DNA of 64,000 nt from Casuarina equisetifolia (taxonomy: Eukaryota > Streptophyta > Magnoliopsida > Fagales > Casuarinaceae): assembly GCA_028551475.1 (NCBI GenBank), contig CM052356.1:15527884-15591883 (forward strand), read 5' to 3'. The translations under genes were made by a program, and so were the position numbers. The notes under the pieces were generated by a model. That model ran no database searches, was not told the origin of the DNA, and was given only the letters and a program-made list of their open reading frames with translations. Numbering within the stretch: the first letter of the stretch is position 1; every line of letters begins with the position of its first letter. Positions 23,946 through 37,200 of the stretch are shown here, piece after piece.

Positions 23946-26900
23946 TGGGAGACAATCCAAACCTCCAATAATTGGCAAATAAGTTGCATTCAAGTACTTC
24001 CAAACATAGAATGCTAAAATAAACCTATCATTTATAGGGTCAATGTCATAAAATTTGGTTCTTTCTTTTTGGATGTAAATAATATGTTCTACTTGCTTAA
24101 TTAGCTGAACATGTGGGAGCTTAAATCAATTTCTTATGATTAAAAATTTTATTCTCTTTGTCCTTCTCCTATCTAGTACAAAAGTCTTCATACAACACAT
24201 AAAGTTTAGCATCAATATTTGACATCATCATGTCTTGTATGCTAAAAGTTGTGGCAGATTCTACCCCATGAGAAATTCCATAACGTGGAAAAGTAAAAGG
24301 AGATCAAATAGAAAACAATATCAAAGCAATTGTACTTATATATTTTTAAGTAGTCATTTCTATCTCAAAAATTGATTCATAAAGTAGATTGACACATGTT
24401 CACATCTTTATAATGTAAAACTAGAAATCTATACTGTCAACACACCTTTTCATTGTAATTATCCAATCCAAATTGTTTTACAATGTTTTTTTTTTGTGTG
24501 TAGATTATAGGTTTATCCATATTCATGTTAAGAAATTTATTCTCATTTCAAAAGTTAGCTCATCAAGTAGAAGGACATATACTTATAACTTATCCATGTG
24601 AGATTAGACATCCACACCTAAACTAATATCTATGCAAACGTAAGACAGGAAGAAACATGTTCTTCTGTTCATGTGGTGGAAATGGTCTCAGCACTTGAGA
24701 AAGGAGAAGAAAACGAACGAAATGAAAAACGTGGCCATTGTTGAACTAGGAAAAAATCAAGGGAAAAGTTACTTTAAATATTGAAGTATTGTGTTTGTTG
24801 GATCCCCACCTCATTTAGAAAAAGAAAGTGAAGGAGGAGGAATGATTCTCTCCAAGGTTGTATCATTGCCTCGGAGATAAGCTTTGATCTGTTTCGACAT
24901 AATCATCTCCACTATAAATCGAAAAAATATAGATAATATATCACTCATCAAACTTTATCCTTCTTTCTCTTGGGTCAGTCCTCCCCATCGTGATCGTTTA
25001 CACCACCAGAACATAGACTGAGATAAAGAAAGTGTAGGGTTTCTTTTTCCATGCATGCTTGGAGAAGCTGAAGCTCCCACTGCAATGTGGGGTCTGATGT
25101 TCGAGGAAAGCTTTTTGCACCTATTCCATTTTCACTCGGATTCGCTGAACGTGGATAAGGTGGGATGTGTGACCAGATTCCGCTTTAGGGATACTCGTCT
25201 TCAACACCCAGGTGGCTTTCCACAATCCATTGTGGAACCTAATGGATGTGTGAGAAAATGGTTGTTGAAGAGAATTCATCTAGCAGCTTCCGTTTTGGCA
25301 GGATTTTTCGGGAAATTTGCAGTGGTTGGAACCAGAAAATATACATGAAAAACAAAAGAAAGATTCTGATGATTATCATGTTTTTCTTGCTGTGTAGAAA
25401 AATATATTTTTTTCTTCAAATTAGCTTCAAAGAAGGCAACTTATATAAGTTTTAACACATTCATTCACAGACCACTTTGGGTTGTGAGTTTCAAGCATGG
25501 GGCTGTTGATTCTTGAACTTGCGTTTTCTTAAAAATAAGTTATAATAAAGGAATATGTATTTTATTTGAAAGATGATTTTTAAACTAGATTTATGATGAA
25601 ATAATCTAACTATTTGTAAACCTGTATTGTTCTTTTGAGGAATGTTTTCTATTGGTTGTTTGAAAATAGAAAGATTATAGATAAGACATAGATTCTATCT
25701 TTGACTTTGAAATCGCAAAGAATGAATAACGTGAAGATAAAGCCTTAATGCAACACGAAAAGGAAAGATGAGACTTGTGCAAAGAACCTTTGTGCCTTCC
25801 AATAATGCAAACATGGAAGCACCTGCATGATTAAATTTTTTATTATTTATATTATATTACACATTGCAAAGTACTATATAAATGAGAATTGTAATAAGTT
25901 AATTTAACCTTTGATATCACGTTGAAAATAAATTTATAATGTAATTCAAAAATTAACTTATGAGTTAAAAGAATAACTTTTACAACTTAAATACTACACA
26001 AGAATTGTACGTTTCCTATATAAAACTTTTCGATCACGCTTACATGTAATCCAACAAAGATAACAAATCTGTGTAAAAAAGTCCTTTTTAATGGTAAGCA
26101 AATGTGTTCAGCACGTATTCTCCTGAGTCTTACGACAATTCCTGAAGCAGTCAATTGGCTGCATAAAAGAACCCAACAAGTACAAACCACATAGGATAAG
26201 GAGACAGAAGTTAATCGGTGATTTGCAAGGAATTGAAGGTGATTAGATTGCGCCTGCACGCGTGCATTAACGTGAAGTCCAAATAATTAACCTCTGTATA
26301 TGGTGGGGTTTCCCATCATATCATCCTTTCTTTTCTTATTTTTAAGCTCTACTTTTGTTGCAATTATCCGTTGTGGAACGCTATCATTCCATCAGCTTGT
26401 TCTTGTGGTGTGGCCCGATTGAAAATTTGTAATCCTTCCACTGTATTTTTCTTTGGTTTCTGGCTCCAAAGATGGAGATATCTGCGTCAGGCTGCAACAG
26501 CACCATCTTTGACGCTGACAGTTCACTTGAGGGAAATCAATAGGTGTTGGTGTTTTTTGGACGTGCGATAGTACTTTGTCCCACATCAAATATGGCGAAC
26601 CATCTTAATGGATTTTACAAGGATGACGGTCAAGCTTGAGTTTAATTCATGATAATTTGTACCATTTTTACAAAGGCGAAAATAGATAAACAAGTTAAAT
26701 TAGGACTAATAGTTTAGTGAAAAAATTATTAACTTTAAAACTCAAGGTCTTCTTTGCAACAACCTGCAAACTAGTTTGATGTACGAGCTAGGATTAGTAT
26801 AATACAAATGGGTTTCAATCTCCCAGAACCTGGATGGATGAAGGAAAGAGATATCTGGTTTTAAACTTGCTGAGCTTGATGATCACTAACTTTGATTGTT

Positions 26901-27272
26901 TGGGAGAGGGCCAAGGACAACGACACTTCTTGACCTTTGGTCACTGGTGATGCAAACAACACCACAAAGTACAACCTCGCATGGAAATGGAGCAGCATCG
27001 TTTTTACTCATCTTGTCCTTTTCGTTTGTGACATCGTATCGGTCTATTTAGTCAATGTAGGCTTCCCAATACTCTTGTGCCGGCCCAAACGATGCTTACC
27101 ATTTCTTCTGAACTTCTCAAACCCAATTGGGAACCATGGCGGGTACAAAACAACACCCTAGAGATGAAGTTGCTGCTATGAGAGGCCCGGAGAGATGGAA
27201 ACTTGTTACGGGCTAAAGTATGGGCCCTAGTGGTGGCCAGGCCCAAAAATTACACGGCTCTGGCCAGTATTG

Positions 27273-27294
27273 TTATATATATATATATATATAT
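27273..27294. repeat. (TA)n microsatellite
   Basis: About eleven uninterrupted TA units. Confidence 0.9.
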
Positions 27295-30085
27295 TTCTGA
27301 ACAGTGTATTGTGAAGGGCATGTGATGAATGAATTTTAGAAGGTTCCTTTTTAAGGTTTCCCTATTTCTTTATCCTTCTTTAATGGAGTCCCCTTATCCC
27401 TTAGTCATGAACCCATATCCATCCTATTTGGTTCCAAGTTGTGAATTGTGTCCAAGTTGGAAACTTATGCTTTTTATACAGTACTATGTGTGATTATTTC
27501 CAAGTTAAAAACCTAGTTAGTAAAAGATGGTATTATTGTCTCACATCATTAAAAATTTAATTAGGAATTAACTTTAAATATGAAAAAATACTACCACTTA
27601 TCATTTTAAGATTTTAACAAGAATCCGAGTTTAGGATAAAATTGATCTCCTCTTTGAAATCAATCTCTAAGAAAGAATAAGAATGTTATTTCCTTAAAAG
27701 TAACTTATATACCACTCACTCACTCACTTTTTCAACTCGTTTATGTCTATCTTTTTGCATCGAGCTGCCCTCCACGTCTGGGTGTCTTTAAACACGCGGA
27801 GCGATTGGCGTGGTCCTTCGAAAATAAGAGATCTTATTGAGCGTGGGGAATGACGACTTACAGTAGACGTGGAGCCAATTGCGGTTGGCTGCTCTTTGGT
27901 CGACCGCACAACGCACGACATCCAAAAAAAGTCCTTTAAGCTGTCTCGATTCATTGTCTTTACTATATGGTTAATTAGAAAGCATTCAGAGTCTGTTCCC
28001 TTAACAACGATGTCTTTGGCCTTTAACTGCTCTACGCACGTGGATAATCCTGATTTGTCAAGGTGGAGAACATGATCGAGCAAAGTTCATCCCATGTGAT
28101 CCCTACAGTGGAATCTGTTAGAGCAAGGTTTTTTCTAAATATTCTACGACCTAAAGTTCCTCAGATTTTGACTTTTAGTTTAAAATTGAGTTGCTGAGAT
28201 TCTCATGATAATAGAGTAATTGTCACATAGGGAAAACGGAAGAAGATATAAATTAGGAAAGCTTTTGTGTATTGTTTTATTGAGAAACAATGTACATTGT
28301 CTGTCCTTTTATAATATAAGGATGAATTGTAATAGAAATTATACAAGTAGTAAAGGAAGATATTCTCCTATTACACACATAAATACTTTCCTAACTAAAC
28401 TATGCCACATGAAAAAAAATGTTGAGCCACATCATGAAAAGAATAATAACAAATATATATGTATATCTCAAACAATAACTACCATTGTTCTTGGGATTTG
28501 GGTGTGGTAATTAGTTGTATTACAAGCACTTAATTACCAAATTTTTAAATGAATAAGTGAGAATTTAAAAGTTTTATTTAACAAAGTATTTTGAAACTTT
28601 TTTTTTCGATCTTAGACCATTTACAATAGGTGAAGTCAATTTTGGTTAAATTAAACACTCTTATCAATGAGCTTGAGTTTTTTATTTACAAACGGTGCAA
28701 TAGTTCATCTAAGATCAAATATTTATTTTAAATTGTTTATGCTTTAGAATTGTTCTCAATTCTCCAAACTTAATAAAGGATGAATTAATCTTTGCATTTA
28801 TCTCTTTTTTCATTTCAAAAATTACTTCATAAAACTAGAAAAAGAAAAAATAAAGAAGAAAACAAAAATTGTTCGACCTTATATTGAAATTTATTGCATG
28901 TCTCACATTACTCATATACAAAGTTTTTGTATTTTTCATATATAGATGTGTTTTGTGCTTTATAAGATAATTCTCAAAATGCAAATGAGTTTTAGAACAT
29001 CATATCATAGTTTAAGTTCTAAGTAAGTCATATATTTATTTGTGAATTTAGATCACAGGAGAAGTGTTTTTATGTGTTTGAAGTAAAGAGATGTGTTAAA
29101 ATTTGATGTATGTTTCATTATCCATATATAAACAAATGATGTGTATGATGTGTAGATGTTCATTTTCTTTACAAACACATTATGCATAGAATTATCATGT
29201 AATTGTTCAAGGAAAAAAGTTACATTGACTTGATAGTGTTTCCTTTGTCGGAGTGACTCACCTTCCAATAGAAAATCACTCCACTTTCTCCCCACTTTAT
29301 AAAAAAGGACATATGACACATTGAATGGAAAAGAATTCGTTCATAAAAATTTATTACAACGGATAAAGTAAGTGTAAATTGTGAAGGTTAAGGAATGAAA
29401 GTTCTAGGAAGCATGTGCTATCCTATTCCCAGCATATATGAACTCTAGAAAAGAAAGTAGAATAAAGAAAAGGAAGAAAGGTAATGCTATTCCCTTGTTT
29501 TTACTTTTTATCTCTTTCTCATTGGGTCCAATGTGGATGAGCTGTTTGTGCCAAACCCAAGAAGAGGAAGAATTGTACTAGATACCCCAAATAATTGACC
29601 AATACCCAATGAAATTTTACAAAGTGAAGCATTGGATACCAAATGTGCGAGCAAAAGTAAAAAAAAGATTACACATGAATCAAATAAAAGGAAGGTAACC
29701 AATTAGAAAAACGAACAACCAAAGTTAAGGAGATTAAAGTATTAAACAAATCATTTTCTTCTCAAACTCAATTTGTAAAAGTGAACATGTTCTTCATTTG
29801 AAAGAGGATGTTTAAGTACAATTTATAAAACATGAGACAATTAATAAATCTTAACACCTTCTATTGTAGCTACTGTGGAATGTAAGTTTTGACAAAAGAT
29901 GGTATGTTCTCTCGTAAATTATTACAATATTTTAAGTTAAGTTTTATTTTCTCATTAAAATTAGCTTGTATATAGCATATATGTTTTTTATTTTTAGAAA
30001 ATATGAGTATGATTTAAGTAATATTGAATAATCTATCGTTATTAACACTTTAACTTTTAATCAAAGGCCATAATATATCAGCGAA

Positions 30086-30128
30086 TTCAAATTTCAAATT
30101 TCAAATTTCAAAATTTTCAAATTTCAAA
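30086..30128. repeat. AAATTTC short tandem repeat
   Basis: Several adjacent copies of a 7-base unit (caaattt) with one interruption. Confidence 0.8.
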
Positions 30129-31054
30129 GCCAAACACAAGTCGTGTAATGGAGGCAAACGGAGCAGTTATAAGCAGCAGGACCAAGTAAAGTCTCAAAGA
30201 ACATCATGGTGGAGGACAGGGGACTATGTAAAACTTGGTGAAGTGGGAGGCGATCTGCTTTTGAATCTATCGCCTCAGAAGGACAGGACACTGTCCCCGG
30301 GTATGACTCTGCTAGACGACACAGAAATCCTTAACAAAAGCTCGACGGTCTCCTCGGCCGAAAGCAAAAGGAAAAAAGAGGTTTCCAAGTGGAGATATGC
30401 CCAACTCCCACTCTCCGAAAGTCCAAAGCCAGCTGAAGGTCTAGAAAACTTTTCGATGACCAATAAGAACAAAGACACAAAAATGAGATAATATAAGTAA
30501 TTCTTAGTACATCTTTTTGTCAGAACATAAAAATAAAATATATTTCTTTTTGAAGTTTTATCATCAGCAAATGATTATTTTTTTAATCTAATTTTTGTTT
30601 GTAAAAATCTTTATTTACAAGTAAACGATATCATATTTATATACATAAGAACACTTCAAATAAAAAAACATCATTTTAGTCTGTCAGCGCACCATTGGCT
30701 GACATCCCACATGGGTCCAACGCGTATCATGTTCCCCACCAATCAGAAAATAAAAAAATGTTGTCACGCGGTTTCTGAGCGAACATATATTTTTTTTTCT
30801 TTCCCTCTCCTCGCCTCCAGATATGCTTTTTGCGGGACCATAATCTTCAACCACTCCTTCACTCCCACACTCCTCGGCGACAGCGACAAACTCCTCCTGT
30901 CTGCGGCTTCTCGAACCCCGGAGCTCTGACGAATCTTACCTTTGCTTGAAACTGTCTCGATCGCAGACCTTGACCCTCTCTGATTCTTCGAAAGATCGAC
31001 GTGCAAGAACGACTACTGCGAGACTGATTCGTACGTCAACAAATAATATCTGAA

Positions 31055-31259
31055 ATGGAAGAAGTCTCAAGGGGCTGCTTGACTATTCCGGCCCGGCCTT
31101 TAGGTAAGCGACTCTTTCGTTTTAGTCACATCAAAGAGCATCTTGTGAAATTCACGATTCTTAACAGGACTCACTGTTACTGTTGCCTGTAAGATTGACG
31201 CGATTTTTTGTTCGTTTATAGGTCATGTTTTACACGCATTCGCCTGCGCTTGCTCTTGA
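31055..31259 (+). CDS. candidate 28-codon upstream ORF in the Ca2+-ATPase leader
   Basis: A leader intron is likely at 31104-31221 (CTTTAG|GTAAGC to TTTATAG|GTCATG). If it is removed, an ATG at 31055 in strong context (gaaATGG) opens a frame of exactly 28 codons. The pieces are 31055-31103 and 31222-31259, and the frame stops 86 bases before the ATPase ATG. Unspliced, the frame stops elsewhere, inside the intron. Such upstream ORFs can lower translation of the main frame. Both the intron and the translation are inferred from sequence. Confidence 0.3.
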
Positions 31260-31345
31260 ATCCTTGCACTGTAGTTGAGAGAGGCGAGGCTGGGGTTTGT
31301 GAATATATAGGGAGTATCCGGTTCGGTGAATAAGGAGCGTCTGAG

Positions 31346-34300
31346 ATGGAGAGCTACTTGAACGAGAACTTTGGGGATGTGAAACCCAAGAACTCGTCGG
31401 AGGAGGCGCTTCAGAGGTGGAGGAACCTCTGCTGGCTGGTAAAGAATCGTAAACGGCGGTTCCGATTCACTGCCAATCTCTCCAAGCGCTTTGAGGCTGA
31501 GGCTATCCGGCGTTCCAACCAGGTTCCACCCATTGCTATTTCCCAGTTCTTTGCGTTTGGCTCGACTAAATGCTTTTGGTACCAGAAGGAGTCAACGTGT
31601 TATTCTTTTCGTAAGAGTAAATTAGGGATGGGGCTTACTTCCGGAAATTTCTTTTTCATAAATCTATGATTTGATTTATTTTGCTTATTTTAATATAATT
31701 CCTTGTAATGATAAAACAATTTTGGGGATAAGCATTCCGGTTTTCTATCAGCTTGAAAATCAGAAAATAAAGGGAAAAGCACAGAGAAAAGATAAACACA
31801 ATCGATCACTTCGAGAGAATGGGACTCCTAATTCACTTATTGTGAATTAGCTTCTAAAACGCCCTAGAAAATTTATATTTCTTCCCTATCAATTGTCATA
31901 TGATCTATATGTAAGTTAATATAGAAGGGGTTTGTACTTATAATGGAAAAGGATTACTATTTTGTTAACGTGAATAAAATCGCATTGTTTTCTTGACAAT
32001 GACGATGATATCTAGAATCATGGAAAATTAGGAAAAACTAAACATCTGACTTCCTCGCGCTTCGAAGCAACCTTTCTTCGAAGTTAATTATTCGTGGAAT
32101 CATCCATTTAATTCTGGCCTTTATGTTCCTTTCCTGACTAGCTTGCCATATCGTAGTACAGCAACCATACCTCCATTAACGCAACAGGCGATGCTGGATT
32201 ATGCATACTGTAGATGATCAATAATTTTAAGTGACCTGGAATGAAATACAGCTTCCATGGTGTAAATGATATTCTTATCTTCTAGCTTGCCGTGAACTTG
32301 ACACCTTTTAGTAAGTTCATGCTGGAGAATTTTGCCAACTGAATATCCTTATTAGATGAGCATTGCCACTAAATTTGATAAGCATGAAGGTGTGCGTCCA
32401 AGTTATTTTAAATTCCTGAATAGAGGGGCCATGGATAGATTTATCTGTTCTGTAAAATTCTATGATGGACTGATCATTGCTGACCTGTTTTCTGGAATGA
32501 CTATGAGTTACGGTTATTCAATTTCAAAAGATTAGTTTATGAAGCAAATAATGATGAACACAATTAAACTCCATAGCGTTGGTGGGAGAACAAGTCCTCC
32601 TGACAATTGAGGATATAAATTGTGTCGTATGGGCTGTGAATTTTCTCTCACATTCCTGCCTTCTTGTTGAGATTCTTTTCTTTCTTTTTGTTTTCATTAT
32701 AGGAGAAGTTTAGAGTTGCAGTTTTAGTTTCACAAGCTGCACTTCAATTTATAAATGGTAAGGATCTCAAACTGCCTGGATCTAAAGTTGGTGAAATCGG
32801 GTATAATTCTTCAATTTGATTCCAAATTCAATCCTTGTAGGTCTAAATCTTGCCGGTGAGTACACTGCACCAGAGGAAGTTAGAGCTGCAGGTTTCGAAA
32901 TTTGTGCTGATGAGTTAGCTTCCGTTGTTGAAGGCCATGACCCAAAAAAACTGAAAATGCATGGTGGGGTTGAGGGTATTGCAAACAAGCTTGCAACGTC
33001 AATCAATGATGGCATCCAGACTTCTGAGCAATTGCTGAATCGAAGAAAAGAGGTTTACGGAATTAATAAATTTACTGAAACCCCATTGCGAGGTTTTTGG
33101 GTCTTTGTGTGGGAAGCCCTTCAAGACACGACCCTTGTGATACTTGCTGTTTGTGCTGTTGTCTCTCTTCTTGTTGGCATCGCTATGGAAGGGTGGCCGA
33201 CGGGTGCCCATGATGGCCTTGGAATTGTTGCTAGCATTTTGCTTGTTGTACTTGTCACTGCCACGAGTGATTATAAACAATCTCTGCAGTTTAGGGATTT
33301 GGACAAGGAGAAGAAAAAAATTACAGTGCAGGTTACAAGAAAAGGTTTTAGACAAAAATTATCAATATATGAGCTACTTCCTGGTGATATTGTTCATCTT
33401 GCTATTGGAGATCAGGTCCCAGCAGATGGGCTATTTGTTTCTGGGTTTTCCTTGTTGATAAATGAATCCAGTTTAACTGGGGAGAGTGAACCAGTTAATG
33501 TCAATTCCGATAAACCTTTTCTCCTATCAGGAACTAAAGTTCAGGATGGATCATGCAAGATGCTTGTAACAACTGTTGGAATGAGAACACAATGGGGTAA
33601 ACTGATGGCTACCCTCAGCGAAGGAGGAGATGATGAGACCCCTTTGCAGGTCAAACTTAATGGTGTTGCAACTATTATAGGAAAAATAGGCCTGTTTTTT
33701 GCCGTGATTACTTTTTCTGTTCTGGTGCAAGGACTTTTCAGCCGCAAGCTGCAAGAACGGTCCCACTGGCTATGGTCTGGAGATGAGGCAATGGAAATAT
33801 TGGAATCCTTTGCTGTTGCTGTTACAATTGTTGTCGTTGCAGTTCCTGAAGGGTTGCCTTTGGCTGTGACACTGAGCCTTGCTTTTGCCATGAAGAAAAT
33901 GATGAATGATAAGGCACTTGTCCGTCATTTGGCTGCTTGTGAGACAATGGGATCCAGCACAACTATCTGTAGTGACAAGACTGGAACTCTAACTACTAAC
34001 CATATGACTGTGGTGAAAGCTTGTATTTGTGGGAAAATCGAGGAAGTAGGTAGCTCTAAGGAGGCTTCAACCTTTTGCTCTGAAATACCTGGTTCTGCTT
34101 TGAGTATTCTTCTTCAATCTATATTTAACAACACCGGAGGAGAAATCGTTAAAAACGAAAACGGAAAAGTTGAGATACTTGGATCACCAACTGAGACTGC
34201 TCTTTTGGAATTTGGTTTATTGCTTAATGGGGATTTTCAGTCAGTACGACAAGAAGTGAATATTGTGAAGGTTGAGCCCTTCAATTCTGTTAAGAAGAAA

Positions 34301-37200
34301 ATGGGGGTGCTTCTAGAACTTCCCAATGGTGGTTTACGGGCACACTGTAAGGGTGCTTCCGAAATAATTTTAGCTGCCTGTGACAAGGTCATAGACTCAA
34401 ATGGAGAAGTTATTCCCCTTAATGAGGAATCCATTAATCATTTGAAGGATACGATCGAAAGATTCGCTAGTGAAGCTCTTCGGACTCTTTGTCTCGCGTT
34501 TATGGAATTTGAAAATGAATTTTCCACTGAAAGTCCTCTACCATCTAAAGGGTACACGTGTATAGGAATTGTTGGTATTAAAGATCCAGTTCGCCCGGGC
34601 GTCAGGGAGTCTGTTGCAATTTGTAGGTCTGCTGGTATAACTGTACGAATGGTTACTGGAGACAACATAAACACTGCAAAGGCAATTGCTCGAGAATGTG
34701 GAATTTTGACCAGTGAAGGAATAGCAATTGAAGGCCCTGTATTCCGTGAGAAAAGTGAGGAGGAACTGCAGGAAATTATTCCAAAGCTTCAGGTGATTTA
34801 CATGCTTAATGCCATTAGTCCGTGAGTACTTGGAGTGTTAGATTGGAATCCAAGGATTCACTGATCTTCACGGTCACTTTCGCTCAGCATGCAAATTATT
34901 TTGTGTCTGGTGAATTCTTCAATTTTTCATTTTCCTGGACTCTGTTGTTACTTCAATTTCTGCTAGAATAATGACACTGTACATTGAACTCAACATGATA
35001 CATCTCGGAGGCTGATATGGAGTCTGGGTTTCTCGACTATATTTCTTTAAAATATTCCCAGTGGATTAATTCTGTGCAGATTCCGTGGTTCCAGTTTGTA
35101 GGTCTTGTTATAACTTTTTACAGTAGTTTATCTTAGACTTTAATTGTCCTTACATTCTCTTCGCTTGGAAATCCTGAACAATCTCAATATGAAAGTGAGA
35201 TGTAATTGTATGGGCTGTAGTAAATCAATGTATTGTAAAATTACGACAATTCTGGGCGGCATGTACCCGCGATGGATAATCAGAAGTCAATAGCAATAAT
35301 TGAGTGTGAAAAGTTTTCGTCAGATAGCTGGTTTCTGTCAGAAGAAACCCGTCTGATAAACAAGATCTAATATTTCTTAACGTGCAGGTGATGGCTCGAT
35401 CTTCACCAATGGATAAGCACACCCTTGTGAAACACTTGCGAACCACATTGGGAGAAGTTGTTGCAGTTACTGGTGATGGTACGAATGATGCTCCGGCACT
35501 TCATGAAGCAGATATTGGACTAGCAATGGGCATTGCTGGAACTGAGGTGATTGCCCACATACTGCTTCTTTATTCTTGGTCAGAAAATATCTTATCTTGA
35601 AAAGTGAAGCAATGATGTGAGCCTCAACTTCCCTAGGTTCACGTCATCTCTCTTTGCTGTACTTAAGAGATGTTATTATTTCTTCAAATCTAACCCTTTG
35701 AATTATTTCTGCAAGCCAAATATTCTCATTTCTTTTGTGTTTGCTACTGCATGGATTTGTAAATAAAATGTTTCACAACGAAAAGAAGTGGAAAAACATA
35801 GTTGAATATTTTCATCATTGATTAATGTCGAGGTTTCTCTGGTGAGTTCCTCGTTCCTCTCGTGTAGCCATTCCTTGGGGGAAAAGGACTGACAGGAGCA
35901 AAACCTCGGGGGGGTTGGGGTTGGGTTTTTGATGTTCAAGCTTATGATTGCCAATTGTATGCATGCAGCCTCTATTTAATTGTGGGGATCTTAAGGCTTA
36001 AAACCCAAAATAACAAGGCTTTTGTCTTCTATTATTTGGAGGTCCTACTGCCTGTCCTTCCACATTAGTGACCTGCAGGACTTTTGTTGTTTGATTAATC
36101 TTGTTGTACTTGCTTACCTATCCGTAGCTTTTAGTTGTTGATATTCTTGTTTTTTGTATCAATTATCATTGTAAAGGTTTGCTTATGTGACAATAATGTC
36201 ATAAAACTTGTTTGAGATTTTCAGGTTGCAAAAGAGAGTGCTGATGTTGTTATCTTGGACGATAACTTCTCCACAATTGTTACCGTGGCCAAATGGGGAC
36301 GTTCTGTTTACATTAACATTCAAAAATTTGTTCAGTTTCAGCTAACGGTGAATGTGGTTGCCCTAATTGTCAACTTTTCTTCTGCCTGTTTGACAGGTAA
36401 GCAGGTCCTCATCTTTTCTCCTTTATGTGCCAGATTTAGCTTACCTTTTTGCGATAAGATTATTACTTCGTCCCCTCTTATCCCTTTGGGGTATGTGCTC
36501 TCAGGAAACGCTCCCCTTACTGCTGTTCAGCTTCTATGGGTCAACATGATCATGGACACTTTAGGAGCGCTTGCATTAGCTACGGAGCCTCCAAATGATG
36601 ACTTAATGAAAAGATCGCCAGTTGGTAGGAAAGGAAATTTCATCAGTAATGTTATGTGGAGGAACATCTTGGGGCAGTCCCTATATCAGTTTGTCATAAT
36701 TTGGTTCCTCCAGACAAGAGGAAAAGCAGCTTTTAATCTTGAGGGCCCAGATGCTGATTTGATGTTGAACACGATCATATTCAACACATTTGTATTTTGT
36801 CAGGTAATTCTATATTCTCCTGAGGACTTGAAAGCATGTAAATTTGTAGTAGTAATACTGAACAAGTCACCACTTTTCAATCCTTCAACCTTAGAGCTGT
36901 GCCTTTTGTTTTTATTGGATCATGTAACTTACTCTGGAATGCTGATGTCTTCTTCAGGTTTTTAATGAGATTAGCTCTAGGGAGATGGAAAAAGTGAACG
37001 TTTTCAAGGGTATAATGGAGAACTACGTGTTCGTGGCTGTGCTTACTTGCACTGTTGTCTTTCAAATCATTATCATTGAGTTCTTGGGTTCATTTGCCAG
37101 CACAACTCCTCTCAGCTTGCAGCAGTGGTTTGTTTGTGTCTTCCTTGGATTTCTTGGTATGCCAATAGCAGCCGCTCTGAAGATGATCCCTGTTGGGTAA
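31346..37200 (+). CDS. ACA1: autoinhibited P-type IIB Ca2+-ATPase (ACA1/ACA2 type)
   Basis: Seven exons: 31346-31522, 32703-32757, 32841-34792, 35388-35546, 36225-36396, 36505-36803 and 36958-37200. All introns are GT..AG and the product is 1018 residues (ACA1 about 1020, ACA2 1014). The N-terminus ([14 protein letters not shown], then [18 protein letters not shown]) is the autoinhibitory, calmodulin-binding region typical of plant type IIB pumps. Core motifs are present: TGES in the actuator domain, PEGLP in TM4, DKTGTLTT with phospho-acceptor Asp456, and [11 protein letters not shown] in the hinge. TM segments follow in exons 5-7 and the end is [14 protein letters not shown]. The protein exports Ca2+ from the cytosol across an internal membrane (plastid envelope for ACA1, ER for ACA2 in the Arabidopsis literature). 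ACA1 versus ACA2 is judged by eye, and the exon pattern fits that pair. No key residue is missing. Confidence 0.95.

Larger units (their letters stand above)
18959..31054. other. large gene-poor interval between D14 and the Ca2+-ATPase
   Basis: About 12 kb of mostly AT-rich DNA. Apart from the D14 promoter at the left end and the Ca2+-ATPase leader at the right, I recognise no gene. It holds a 144-bp tandem duplication (19974-20261), decayed repeats at 23.6-24.6 kb, a (TA)n tract at 27273-27294 and an AAATTTC-type repeat at 30086-30128. ATG-started but unidentified frames are at 22956-23411 (-) and 25055-25348 (+). Confidence 0.5.

Noticed and set aside
26578-26588. GTCCCACATCA, resembling the upstream element of plant snRNA genes
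   Set aside because: No TATA box follows at the required spacing and no snRNA-like sequence is downstream; the same string is common in plant repeats.
27724-28083. 119-codon minus-strand frame
   Set aside because: It starts at TTG, matches no known domain and lacks supporting promoter or splice signals; left as intergenic.
35703-35954. 83-codon minus-strand frame
   Set aside because: It lies inside an intron of the Ca2+-ATPase gene, antisense, with no domain.
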